Source: Anaerolineales bacterium
GTDB taxonomy: Bacteria; Chloroflexota; Anaerolineae; Anaerolineales; DRKV01
Direction of reading: 5' to 3'
DNA length: 41,308 bases
Assembly (NCBI GenBank): GCA_020061145.1
Contig: JAGUYX010000113.1
Location: 1 to 41,308 of the forward strand
The notes under the pieces were generated by a model. The model searched no databases, was not told the origin of the DNA, and was given only the letters and a program-made list of their open reading frames with translations. Made by a program: the position numbers and the translations under genes. Below, in pieces: positions 26,266 through 35,615 of this stretch (the stretch's first letter is position 1; every line of letters starts with the position of its first letter).

Positions 26266-27576
26266 ATGGCTAATCCAACTTTAGAACTGGTTCATGGTTT
26301 GCTTTATGGCAATGGTTTCCGCATTGGCAAGCTTAGTTCCACCGGGCGGGTGTTTGCCACCATACTCGGCAGTCACGGGGACACCATTCCCTTCATGGGT
26401 CCCCAGATTCACGACCACGCGATGACGGTTGCCAGAGTCCCGGCGCGCAAGTATTACTTCGATGCCCGGTTGTTGGTTGACGTGCAGCTGGCTGTAGAAC
26501 GCTGGTATGGCTTTGACACCTATACCATCATCCCTGACGCCTATAACTTTGAAGTCGAAGCTCTGGGCGCCAAAATGATCTACAGCGACGACGCCATGCC
26601 GACCGTCGATACCAATGTGCCGCTGATTAAAGATCGTGCGGACCTGGAAAAAATCGGTACTCTAGACCCATCGAGAGGACGGATTCCGATGGGCGTGGAA
26701 CTGGCCCGTTTGGTCAGCGAAAAGGCCTCCGGTCCATTTGCGATGGGCTTCTTCTGTTCGCCCTTCAGCCTGATTTGCCAGGCGATGGGGTATCCTAAAG
26801 CAGTCCGCGCGCTGAAGCGCGATCGGGCACTTGCACAGGAGTTATTCGACTTTGCCGAAAACCAGGCGATCTTCCCTTACCTGAAAGCGCAATCGGAACA
26901 GCCTGGGGTGAAGCAATCGGCCGGAGCGGATGCCTGGGCTGCATTTCCAAATCTGACACCAGAATTAGTTCAAGAATGGGTGACCCCTTCGGCAAAACGC
27001 CTGGCTGAGCGGGGCAAGCAAGAGCTGAAAATGACGGTCATGGCGGGCCTGGCTGCGGCGGATTATTGTGAAGAAGATCCGGCCAAGTTTGATAAGGAAA
27101 TCATGTTCAAGTGCTGGTCTGTGGCCCGCAATTCCTTTGTGATGGACGTGGCTTTGTCTGCAATGGGCCGCACTCAGGATTGGGACATGCGCTGGCTGCA
27201 AGAGTTTGCTGTACAGCATAGCAAGCTGGGTCGCAAGCTGCCCATTTACGCCTCTCTGAATGGACGCTTTATGCGAGATAGCTCGCCTCAACAAATCGTA
27301 GAAAAAATCAAGGAGTGGATTGATATCATGGGGCGAGATGGGCGCCTGTTGTTCTTCATCGCCAATGTTCCGGCAGATACGCCGCCATTGAATGTGCATA
27401 CCGCCGTCCAGTCCGTCCACACGCTGGGCAGGTACCCGATCGCGAAAGACCTGGCATCGATCAGGAGCGAGCCGCCAGGTTTTCAACCCTTTGACCAATG
27501 GTTGAAGGACCAGCCGGAAGCGGATACCATCTTCAAAGCGCGCGAATGGCAGCCTGAGAAGAAAGTGTTTGCATGA
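26266..27576 (+). CDS. Uroporphyrinogen decarboxylase-family (MtaA/MtbA-like) methyltransferase
   Basis: URO-D-like length and organisation; YFDARLLVDVQLAVERWYGFDTYTIIPDAYNFEVEALGAKMIYSDDAMPTVDTNVPLI; operon with corrinoid protein. Confidence 0.8.
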   Translation: MANPTLELVHGLLYGNGFRIGKLSSTGRVFATILGSHGDTIPFMGPQIHDHAMTVARVPARKYYFDARLLVDVQLAVERWYGFDTYTIIPDAYNFEVEALGAKMIYSDDAMPTVDTNVPLIKDRADLEKIGTLDPSRGRIPMGVELARLVSEKASGPFAMGFFCSPFSLICQAMGYPKAVRALKRDRALAQELFDFAENQAIFPYLKAQSEQPGVKQSAGADAWAAFPNLTPELVQEWVTPSAKRLAERGKQELKMTVMAGLAAADYCEEDPAKFDKEIMFKCWSVARNSFVMDVALSAMGRTQDWDMRWLQEFAVQHSKLGRKLPIYASLNGRFMRDSSPQQIVEKIKEWIDIMGRDGRLLFFIANVPADTPPLNVHTAVQSVHTLGRYPIAKDLASIRSEPPGFQPFDQWLKDQPEADTIFKAREWQPEKKVFA

Positions 27577-28433
27577 CGACCAGCTTGAAAGGAACCGGGG
27601 CTCCAATCGAGATTGATCCGGGCGGTCCTATCCGGATCATCGGAGAGCGGATCAACCCCAGCGGAAGGAGCAAGCTCCGACAGGCGTTATTGGACGAGAA
27701 CTGGGATTACATAGCGGCAGAAGCCCGGAAACAGGTCGAGTCTGGAGCCGATATTATCGACGTAAACGTCGGAGGAAAGGGTGTCGATGAGGTTGTAGCG
27801 CTGCCGCAAGCAGTGCGGATTATCTCTGAAGCGGTGGATGTCCCGCTGGCGATCGATACGCGCATCCCGGCTGCATTGGAGGCAGCCCTCGCAGTTTGCC
27901 CCGGCCGCCCGCTGGTCAACTCGATAGGGGGTGAAAAGAAGATATTGGCCGAGAATCTGCCCATTGTTGCGGATCACAGGCTGCCGGTGATCGTTCTCTG
28001 TATGGGTCAGGAAGGGATCCCGAAGGAAGCGGAAGGCCGGCTGATGGTTGCCGGGCAGATCCTGGAAACGGCGGTTCGGGCGGGAATCCGGGAAGAGGAC
28101 GTCGTCTTCGACCCGCTTGTGCTCACGGTCGGGGCTGACGACCAGGCTGCCCGCGTTGCGCTGGAGACCGTAAAACGCTTACGGAAGGAATTTCCCCGGA
28201 ACAACATCACAGGGGGAACCAGCAACGTCAGTTTTGGCATGCCGGATCGCCCTGTGATTAACGCCAGCTTTCTGAGCGCTGCAACGGTTCTAGGGTTGAA
28301 TTTGCCCATCACAGACCCGACCAACGCGCATTTGCGAACAACATTACTGATCGCAGATATTTTCCTCGGGCATGACCGGTACACCAGACGCTTTATGCAA
28401 TACCTTCGCCGGGAGGCTCATACCGAGCCCTGA
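27573..28433 (+). CDS. Methyltetrahydrofolate:corrinoid methyltransferase-like (pterin-binding domain)
   Basis: IRIIGERINPSGRSKLRQALLDENWDYIAAEARKQVESGADIIDVNVGGKGVDEV...PLAIDTRIPAALEAAL...LVNSIGGEKK...GGTSNVSFGMPDRPVINASFL. Confidence 0.9.
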   Translation: MTTSLKGTGAPIEIDPGGPIRIIGERINPSGRSKLRQALLDENWDYIAAEARKQVESGADIIDVNVGGKGVDEVVALPQAVRIISEAVDVPLAIDTRIPAALEAALAVCPGRPLVNSIGGEKKILAENLPIVADHRLPVIVLCMGQEGIPKEAEGRLMVAGQILETAVRAGIREEDVVFDPLVLTVGADDQAARVALETVKRLRKEFPRNNITGGTSNVSFGMPDRPVINASFLSAATVLGLNLPITDPTNAHLRTTLLIADIFLGHDRYTRRFMQYLRREAHTEP

Positions 28434-28576
28434 GACTGTTTAGGATTCTTCTTGCAGAGGTTTTGCTTCCCAGGGCGCCCGGATAACTTGCTTTGGAAAA
28501 CTGAAGAAGCGGCTCTAAGATCTATCCTGGCCGGCAGCCGCAACGATGATCTCGTTGGGAAGCCGGCTCTGTCAGT

Positions 28577-29599
28577 TCAGGGCCTGCGTACACCTGTCCG
28601 GAAAGCACGCCAGGCAACAAAACTCGCCAATGCCAGGCCAATCAGATAGACCGGCTGTTCCCGGAGCATGAATGGGGGCGATTCAGGCGGAGTGGGACGA
28701 TGACGTGGACGACCTGCAAAGAGCCAATCCCAGTGTGGTTGCAGCGTCTCTTTCAGCGCAGGCAGAACAGGACGGGTGGCTTCTTCTCCTCGCGCGATGA
28801 GTTCGGCAACGCGGTTGTATCCGGTCAAGACGTTAACCTCGGCAGGAATGTCCGGCCTGACCAGGAACTCAGGGGGAGCATTCTGTAATTTGTATGCGCG
28901 TTGCTGGCGGACCAACACGTCGAGCGAATCACCCAGGGTCGCGATCAGACCGCCTATCGTACCGGAGTGGGGCTTCAGGTGGTCGGGAGCCTGCCAGGTT
29001 GAATCGTCTTGCCAATCCACATCAACTCCCAGGATAACATCGGCGCCCATCTGGCGGGCTGCATCGACAGGCAGGTTATTCAACAGGCCGCCATCCACCA
29101 GGCGCATGCCGCCCTGCACGACAGGCGCTAACAAGCCGGGAACGGAAACTGTGGCGCGTAATGCCTGGGCCACCGAACCTTCCCGTAGACAGACTTCCTG
29201 GCCCGTGTTCAAATCCACGGCGATTAGAGTAAGGGGGATTTGCAACTCTGCGAAGGTGCGTCCTTGAAGATACTGCTCAAAGAAAGCCATTAAACGCTCG
29301 CCGCGGAAGATTCCCTGTTGGGGAAGGGAAAGGTCGGCCAGCCGCAGGAGATTACGTGTCCGGGAAGTGTCGGCGGCTATCTGCTCGATCTCGTCTGGCT
29401 TCAGGCCAGCAGCGTACGCGGCAGCAATCACGCCGCCCATGCTGGTGCCGGCCAGATAATCTGGCTGGATACCGGCTTCTTCCAAGGTTTTGAGCACGCC
29501 AATATGCGCCAGGCCGCGAGCGCCTCCGCCGCTCAGCGCCAGGCCAAGACGCGGTTTACGCCGCAGGCTCAGTTTCACTCTGTCGAAAAATCTGTTCAT
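28577..29599 (-). CDS. Patatin-like phospholipase
   Basis: LGLALSGGGARGLAHIGVLKTLEEAGIQPDYLAGTSMGGVIAAAYAAG; later LVDGGLLNNLPVDAARQMGADVILGVDV (DGG/DGA catalytic dyad). Start MNRFF chosen over upstream GTG/ATG. Confidence 0.9.
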   Translation of the reverse strand: MNRFFDRVKLSLRRKPRLGLALSGGGARGLAHIGVLKTLEEAGIQPDYLAGTSMGGVIAAAYAAGLKPDEIEQIAADTSRTRNLLRLADLSLPQQGIFRGERLMAFFEQYLQGRTFAELQIPLTLIAVDLNTGQEVCLREGSVAQALRATVSVPGLLAPVVQGGMRLVDGGLLNNLPVDAARQMGADVILGVDVDWQDDSTWQAPDHLKPHSGTIGGLIATLGDSLDVLVRQQRAYKLQNAPPEFLVRPDIPAEVNVLTGYNRVAELIARGEEATRPVLPALKETLQPHWDWLFAGRPRHRPTPPESPPFMLREQPVYLIGLALASFVAWRAFRTGVRRP

Positions 29600-29828
29600 G
29601 ATACACCTTAATCGCCTCAAGCAAATGTTCACGTTGGAAATCCGGCCATAGCACCGGCGTGTACCAAAAGACAGAGGTCGCGGTGCGCCAGAGAAGAAAG
29701 TTGCTCAACCGCCATTCGCCGCTGGCGCGGATTACCAGGTCGGCGTCGGGCGTTTCGGGCAGGTACAGATAACGGGCGAAAGTTACGCCGACCCCGGCGG
29801 GGAATCGCAACCGGCGCGTGGTGCCCAA
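29556..29828 (-). pseudogene. C-terminal fragment of an isoprenyl (undecaprenyl) diphosphate synthase
   Basis: RYLYLPETPDADLVIRASGEWRLSNFLLWRTATSVFWYTPVLWPDFQREHLLEAI is the UppS C-terminal signature; the N-terminal two-thirds is missing. Confidence 0.75.
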
Positions 29829-30531
29829 AGCGATATTCGCCGAGATAGCGATCTAACAGAGCTTGATTGAAAGAATTTCCCATCATTTGATTGATCGCCA
29901 GGAAGGAGTAACGCGCCGCCACATTCCAGCGACCGTCGGTTTCCAACCGGCGGATCGATACGGGGATCGGCACGTGCAAAATGCCAAACCGGCATCCTTG
30001 AGCGACCATACGGCGGACGTAGTCGTGGTCTTCAGACAGATACAAAGCTTCGTCAAATCCGCCGATGCCCGCGTGTGCTTGCCTGTGGCTCAAAATACAG
30101 AAGCCTGGGGCATGTGGATTGAACGGGCGTGTTGCTTGAATAAATACGTTGGCTGCCTCATGGAAGATAGCGTCGGCAAGGCTGCCTCCCAGAGGCTGAA
30201 CCGGACTGGTCGCAACATCCAGGCCACGGCGGTCGAATTCCTCCAGAGCACGCGCCAGGAAATCGGGCTCAGGGAGCACGCCGGCGTCGAGGAATAAGAG
30301 AATATCGCCCAGGGCGGCCGCTGCGCCGGCATTGCGCCCACGCGCCGGCCTGCCGCCAGGTACCACCCGGCATCCCGCTTGAAGGGCGATTTCGACCGTC
30401 CGGTCGGAGGATCCGGCGTCGGCGACGATCACCTCCAGCGGAGGGCGGGTCTGTTGGCGAATGGCTTCCAACAAACCCGGAAGATAGGCTTCTTCGTTGA
30501 GCGCAGGGATAATAATTGAGACGGTTTTCAT
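29629..30531 (-). CDS. Family 2 glycosyltransferase; C-terminus apparently replaced by out-of-frame UppS DNA
   Basis: MKTVSIIIPALNEEAYLPGLLEAIRQQTRPPLEVIVADAGSSDRTVEIALQAG...ARGRNAGAAAALGDILLFLDAG; residues after ...GEYRFGHH are an alternate frame of the UppS fragment. Confidence 0.85.
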   Translation of the reverse strand: MKTVSIIIPALNEEAYLPGLLEAIRQQTRPPLEVIVADAGSSDRTVEIALQAGCRVVPGGRPARGRNAGAAAALGDILLFLDAGVLPEPDFLARALEEFDRRGLDVATSPVQPLGGSLADAIFHEAANVFIQATRPFNPHAPGFCILSHRQAHAGIGGFDEALYLSEDHDYVRRMVAQGCRFGILHVPIPVSIRRLETDGRWNVAARYSFLAINQMMGNSFNQALLDRYLGEYRFGHHAPVAIPRRGRRNFRPLSVPARNARRRPGNPRQRRMAVEQLSSLAHRDLCLLVHAGAMAGFPT

Positions 30532-30534
30532 CGT

Positions 30535-31380
30535 TTACTCGACGTACAGGGCCAGGCCGATCGTGCCCGGTCCAACGTGGGTGCCGATCACGGGGCTGAG
30601 TTCAAACGTATAGAGCTGGTCACATTTGAGGCGTTCAGCCAGACGCGATTGAAATTCCGCAGCCTCTTCTGGGGCATTGGCATGCATCACCCCAACGTGG
30701 ACGGAATTGCTGCCTGCTTTTTCTTCCGACAGCTCGACCAGGCGTGCAAGAGCTTTCCGACTGGTGCGAACACGCTCCAGGGCGTCAATTTTGCCTTCTC
30801 CGTCGAAAAACAGGACCGGCTTGATGTTGAGCGCTGAACCAAGGTAGCGAGATGCACCGCCAATGCGCCCCCCTTTGTGCAGGTATTTCAACGTATCCAC
30901 CGCGAAGAAGACGTGCAGTTTCCGGACGACCTCTCGGGCGATTTGGGTGACCTCGGGCAGACTGCGACCCTGCTCGACGGCACGGGCGGCAGCCAGCACG
31001 ACCAATGCCAGCCCGGCTGAGGTGGAATGAGTATCTACGACCTCCACAGGCACCTTTGTAAACTCAGCCGACGCGGCCAGGGCCGAAGCCACCGTGCCGC
31101 TGATCCCGGAAGAGATCAAAGGCACGAGGATACCCTCGTAGCGAGCGGACAGTCGATCGAAGACCTGGAGGAAGTCGTGCATGGAGGGCTGCGAAGTGCT
31201 GGGTAGAGTGGAACTGGTTGCCAGGCGGGCATAAAACTCCACCGGGGTGATATCTACCCCATCCACCAGGGTTTCCTCGCCCCAATGGAGTTTGAGCGGT
31301 ATGACGTGGATATCATGGCGCTCAAGCAGATCTGGAGGCAGGTACGCGGAACTGTCGGTCAAGATAGCAATGCGGGACAT
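30535..31380 (-). CDS. DegV family protein
   Basis: MSRIAILTDSSAYLPPDLLERHDIHVIPLKLHWGEETLVDGVDITPVEFYARLATSSTLPSTSQPSMHDF; RBS AAAGGAG upstream of ATG at 31380. Confidence 0.93.
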   Translation of the reverse strand: MSRIAILTDSSAYLPPDLLERHDIHVIPLKLHWGEETLVDGVDITPVEFYARLATSSTLPSTSQPSMHDFLQVFDRLSARYEGILVPLISSGISGTVASALAASAEFTKVPVEVVDTHSTSAGLALVVLAAARAVEQGRSLPEVTQIAREVVRKLHVFFAVDTLKYLHKGGRIGGASRYLGSALNIKPVLFFDGEGKIDALERVRTSRKALARLVELSEEKAGSNSVHVGVMHANAPEEAAEFQSRLAERLKCDQLYTFELSPVIGTHVGPGTIGLALYVE

Positions 31381-31395
31381 GAGGGTCTCCTTTGT

Positions 31396-31414
31396 CGAAA
31401 ATAACGAAAAAATT
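31396..31414. promoter_or_regulatory. Candidate operator upstream of degV-like gene (copy 1)
   Basis: CGAAAATAACGAAAAAATT; 16/19 identical to the copy at 32142-32160. Confidence 0.4.
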
Positions 31415-31426
31415 CGATAAAAAAAC

Positions 31427-32134
31427 TTATTCGGCGAGGATGCTCGCCACCTCCCGCGCAAAATCGCTCAGCCGCAGGTGGTTCTCCTCATTGAGTTTCG
31501 CGAGCATCGTCTCGTACCTGCCTACCTGAGCCAGAAGCAGGGTGGAGAGGCGGCGATTGACGCGTTCCAGGAGGGAAAGCGCCATGCTGACGCCGCCCAG
31601 TGCGTTGAGGCCGATTTCGCCGGGGAGGCCAATGCGCCGCAGGCGTTCCATCAGCTTGTATGCTCCTGGGGTTTCCTGGACAGAGGCCAGGGTAAGGATC
31701 ATGGCCGTGATGATTTCGGTCGCATAAATCAACGGGGAATGGCGCTCAGGGAGGCGCGCCAGCAGGTCGGAGAGCAACGCTTCGTAGCCGCCGGCCTTCC
31801 CTTCCCGGAGCTGTTTCAGGATAAATTCTTTGACGGCCCGCCAATCATCGAGTTCGGCTGTTTCCCCGGCCAGCTCGTTGATCAGACGGGAGGCTTCTTG
31901 CGTTGGATAGAACAGGACCATTGAACGGCCCGGCCCGCGTTGATCCGGATCCAGATGGTACTCCGCCCGCACAAGCCCGCGTTCTTCCAGCAGGCGGAGC
32001 ATTTCGTAGGCGGTGACGTTTCCAATACCCAACCGTTCAGCCACTGCGACGTAGTGCACAGGCCGGTCCATATCCCGGTAGACGTCCAGAAACTGGCTCA
32101 GGAACTGTTGTTGGCGGTAAGTGAGTTTCTTCAT
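31427..32134 (-). CDS. Winged-helix transcriptional regulator linked to DegV
   Basis: MKKLTYRQQQFLSQFLDVYRDMDRPVHYVAVAERLGIGNVTAYEMLRLLEERGLVRAEYHL; N-terminal HTH. Confidence 0.75.
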   Translation of the reverse strand: MKKLTYRQQQFLSQFLDVYRDMDRPVHYVAVAERLGIGNVTAYEMLRLLEERGLVRAEYHLDPDQRGPGRSMVLFYPTQEASRLINELAGETAELDDWRAVKEFILKQLREGKAGGYEALLSDLLARLPERHSPLIYATEIITAMILTLASVQETPGAYKLMERLRRIGLPGEIGLNALGGVSMALSLLERVNRRLSTLLLAQVGRYETMLAKLNEENHLRLSDFAREVASILAE

Positions 32135-32141
32135 AAAAACC

Positions 32142-32160
32142 CGAAAATTCCGAAATAATT
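32142..32160. promoter_or_regulatory. Candidate operator upstream of winged-helix regulator (copy 2)
   Basis: CGAAAATTCCGAAATAATT. Confidence 0.4.
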
Positions 32161-32520
32161 ATACACGACCCGCGCAGGCGGTGTCAACCCCGGTGCTAGG
32201 CGCATCAGCGCGCCATCGCCGGCGAATGGCGGCCATGGCCAGCTCCGGATAACGGTTAAGCAAATCCAGCGCCACTTCACGCTTGAGCGCCAGTAACTCC
32301 ACCGGCTCCAGGGTCAATACCGTCCCCGGGTAAGGCGCTCCGGCGAAAATCGCCACGCCGCCAAATATTTCACCCGACCGTAGAAATAACATGGCCTCCC
32401 CGCGTCCGGAGGGTGAGATGCGGATGGACTTCACCCGGCCAGAGAAAAAATCAGATAACTTCTCTGCCGGTTCATCTTCCGGGAAGATTACCTGGCCGGC
32501 ATTAAACCGCAGCTCTTGGT
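32159..32520 (-). pseudogene. Crp/Fnr cNMP-binding domain remnant (no HTH, N-terminus lost)
   Basis: In-frame reading ...RKPDQELRFNAGQVIFPEDEPAEKLSDFFSGRVKSIRISPSGRGEAMLFLRSGEIFGGVAIFAGAPYPGTVLTLEPVELLALKREVALDLLNRYPELAMAAIRRR; no start codon upstream before a TGA. Confidence 0.65.
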
Positions 32521-32574
32521 CAGGTTTTCTACTTCAATTGCGGTATGCATAATTGTTATTTCTTTCTGCTGTCC

Positions 32575-33399
32575 TCAGACTCCCAGGCCACGGAGCAAAG
32601 CGCCGACGACATAGGCTACTCCCGCTGCCAGCCCGCCGACCAGCAGCATTTCCAGCCCGCTGCGCCAGGGGTTGAGCTGGGTGACCAGCACCTTGGCTGC
32701 CCCCAACCCGAACAAGGCCAGTCCAGATAAGCCCAGCGCTATGGGGAAGGAATAGTTAGCCGGCAGGGGAATAAACAACCCCACAAGATAGATCAACAGG
32801 GGGATAGCTCCGGCGAAGACAAAGGCTCCCAGGGTTGCCAGGGCGCTCCATAAGGGTTTGCGTTCGTCAGGCAACATGCCCAGCTCGTCGACCATCATGG
32901 CATCCACCCAGCGTTCCGGGTCGCGTGCCTGGATTTCCACCAGTTGGCGGGCGTCTTCCGGGGAGTAGCCGCGCTCGAGGTAAATCTCCTGCAATTCGGC
33001 CCATTCACCCTCCGGAAAGTGCTCCACTTCCCAGGTTTCGCGCTGGCGCTCCCGCTGGTAATATTCCTGATCGCTCCTGGTGGAGAGATACGCCCCGGTT
33101 GCCATGGAAAATCCATCGGCGAACAGGTTAGCCAGGCCCAGGATCAGGATGATATTACTGCCTAACTGGGCGCCCGCCACACCGCTCACCACGGCAAAGG
33201 TGGTCACGATGCCATCCAATCCGCCATAAACCATGTCTCCCAGGTACAGGCTGCTGGCTCCGCCATGCTGTTCCAAGGTGGAATGCCTGGCGGCTGCTTT
33301 GATGATTTCCGGATCGTGCGCCCGGGCAGATGATTGAAGATCTCCCCGCCGGAAGGCTTCACGTGCCTGTTCTAATCGTTTGCTTAAGCTCATTGTCAT
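32575..33399 (-). CDS. VIT1/CCC1 family membrane protein (Fe/Mn transporter-like)
   Basis: YLGDMVYGGLDGIVTTFAVVSGVAGAQLGSNIILILGLANLFADGFSMATGAYLSTRSDQEYYQRERQRE... Confidence 0.92.
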   Translation of the reverse strand: MTMSLSKRLEQAREAFRRGDLQSSARAHDPEIIKAAARHSTLEQHGGASSLYLGDMVYGGLDGIVTTFAVVSGVAGAQLGSNIILILGLANLFADGFSMATGAYLSTRSDQEYYQRERQRETWEVEHFPEGEWAELQEIYLERGYSPEDARQLVEIQARDPERWVDAMMVDELGMLPDERKPLWSALATLGAFVFAGAIPLLIYLVGLFIPLPANYSFPIALGLSGLALFGLGAAKVLVTQLNPWRSGLEMLLVGGLAAGVAYVVGALLRGLGV

Positions 33400-33546
33400 C
33401 CCTTTCTTTGCTTTTTTGTGTGCTAAATTTTATCGGAAGAATCCCTTCGCCATGGCGGCCGTTACCACGAAAAACCATAAGCGGCCCAATTGCTGCGTCA
33501 GGCTGGCGGCGCAGGTAACTCAGTAAACGTATGTTAATGCCCGGTT

Positions 33547-34242
33547 TCAGGCAAAAGTATCGATCGGGCCGGGCTTTAACAGCCGGTAAATCAGGCCTAT
33601 TCCAAAACCGGCGGCAAACCCGCCGATATGCGCCCAGTAAGCGACTCCGCCTGTTGCGGCTGTTTCAACACCCAGGGAGCCAAGACCGCTGAAGAATTGC
33701 ATAATAAACCAGAATCCGATGTAAAGCAATGCAGAAATCCGCGTTGTGCGGCTTAATGGACCCAGGAAGAAAAACACTCTGACCCGCCCTTTCGGGAATA
33801 ACAGCAGGTAGGCGCCAAGCATTCCGGCGATGGCTCCACTGGCGCCCACGTTGGGAATCTGGGATCCCGGGTTTACATATACCTGGACAAGACTCGCCAG
33901 CAGACCGGCAGCCAGATAAAACACCAGGTAACGGAAGTGCCCTAACCGGTCTTCGATGTTGTCGCCAAAAGCCAGTAAATACAGCATGTTAAAACCGACG
34001 TGCATCAGGCTGCCATGCACGAACATGGCGGTTAACAGGGTATAAAGCGATTGCCCGTTGCTGATCTGCGCCGGCACAAAACCGAAATTCAGGATGAAGG
34101 CGTCTAACGCCTGCTCGCTCCCGTTGAACAGCAGGCTAAATTCAAACAGGAACACCAGGCTGTTGAGCGCCACCAGCATGGTGGTGACGAACGGGAATTT
34201 CTGGCGGGGTATGGCTTCTTCAGTGCCAACCGGGATAAACAT
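33547..34242 (-). CDS. Rhomboid family intramembrane serine protease
   Basis: TAMFVHGSLMHVGFNMLYLLAFGDNIEDRLGHFRYLVFYLAAG...PNVGASGAIAGMLGAYLLLFP...AHIGGFAAGFGIG (GASG and H). Confidence 0.93.
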   Translation of the reverse strand: MFIPVGTEEAIPRQKFPFVTTMLVALNSLVFLFEFSLLFNGSEQALDAFILNFGFVPAQISNGQSLYTLLTAMFVHGSLMHVGFNMLYLLAFGDNIEDRLGHFRYLVFYLAAGLLASLVQVYVNPGSQIPNVGASGAIAGMLGAYLLLFPKGRVRVFFFLGPLSRTTRISALLYIGFWFIMQFFSGLGSLGVETAATGGVAYWAHIGGFAAGFGIGLIYRLLKPGPIDTFA

Positions 34243-34586
34243 GATTTTCTCTCCGCTTCTGGCTCGGCGCCTGCAAAATTTACATTCACCGTCATCCCCG
34301 GTCTGATCTGTTTGCGGCGTTTTTTGATTACATTTATTCTATCTGCTTCTGCGATAGTTTGCACCTCCACCGGCTCGCAGGAACAGTAACGCCTGCGATC
34401 CGGGAATCTGGTTGGCGAAACCCGGTCGTATTTTCAGCCAACGGCGGAAGGAAGCGCTTCGGTTGTGAATTTGCCGGGGATTATCCGGAAAGCGGAAAAT
34501 GAAAGATTGCCAATGAAATCAAAGAAACAACCCTGCACCGCCAACAGTAACGCAAAGACACCTTCCGTTTGTCCTGACTGGGAAGG

Positions 34587-34928
34587 TCAGCAGGCGGTTG
34601 AAGTCCGGCGTGGCATGGATATTTTTACGCGTGAGGGAACCCCGCCGGCAAACACGCCGATTTCGTTGAATACCTCGCCCGGTCCGGCAAAGCGGATCAC
34701 CTGTTCGCGCCCACTCGGCGAGATTTTGACCGATTTTAGCCAGCCCTGTTCAATAAAATATAAGCCGGCGCAGGGTTCGCCTTCTAAAAAGACGACCTGA
34801 CCGGCTTCGTACTCCCGGCGAATGGCTGAAGTGGCGATTAACCCCAGTGTCTCAGCGTCTAATCCTTCAAAAGCAGGTATGGAACTGAGTTGAAGATGGC
34901 CGGCGTGTTTTAACGCTGGTTTTGGCAT
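34587..34928 (-). pseudogene. Truncated Crp/Fnr cNMP-binding domain protein
   Basis: IPAFEGLDAETLGLIATSAIRREYEAGQVVFLEGEPCAGLYFIEQGWLKSVKISPSGREQVIRFAGPGEVFNEIGVFAGGVP then non-homologous tail; no HTH. Confidence 0.7.
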
Positions 34929-35116
34929 GCCCCAACCTGTGCAGTGATTCTGCTACCATCATTATAGCCATGAAAACCGATTCTGCGCCTGCGCGGTTTG
35001 GGCAAATATGCACTCAGATCGCTGATTGGGTTAAGGCTGAATACCGCAACTGCTTCCGCCGCTACCCTGCCCCTGGGGGATAAGCCCGTTAGAAGCCATC
35101 CGGGAGAGCACAGCCC

Positions 35117-35377
35117 TCACCGGCGGCGGATGAGCTTGACAACCGCCAGCAGGATGACGGCGCCCACAAGCGAGACCAGCAGGGCTGGTAAGCTGAAGTC
35201 ATTCTGGTTGATCGTGCCAACCCCCAACAGCGGGGTGAGGAACCACCCTGCGAGGACCGCACCAATGACTCCCACTACGATATCGAGGAGTAAACCTTGC
35301 TGTCCACTGGTGCCCATGATCCGGCTGGCTAGCCAGCCGATTACTGCCCCTGCAATAAGCCATAGTATGATGTTCAT
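35117..35377 (-). CDS. GlsB/YeaQ/YmgE family small membrane protein
   Basis: MNIILWLIAGAVIGWLASRIMGTSGQQGLLLDIVVGVIGAVLAGWFLTPLLG. Confidence 0.9.
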   Translation of the reverse strand: MNIILWLIAGAVIGWLASRIMGTSGQQGLLLDIVVGVIGAVLAGWFLTPLLGVGTINQNDFSLPALLVSLVGAVILLAVVKLIRRR

Positions 35378-35571
35378 ATATTATTCTCCCGATCTTCCTG
35401 AATTTTTATAGAAAAGCTGCCCCAGATCACGCCGGCGCTCGGGGCAGCGAAGTGCGCCGGTTTTCAAACCACTTCTTCGCCTTGAGACTTTCCCCGGTCT
35501 GGATGAACCGGTGGTGTCATCTCTTGAATTTATTCTACGATAGAGAGCCTTTAGGCGTATCCATCTGCCAG

Positions 35572-35600
35572 GGGATATTTGTCTCCACCAGTTGGGGGAA
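35572..35600. repeat. Intergenic repeat element (copy 1)
   Basis: GGGGATATTTGTCTCCACCAGTTGGGGGA; near-copy at 38747-38775. Confidence 0.5.
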
Positions 35601-35615
35601 ATTTATTGGGTGGAA

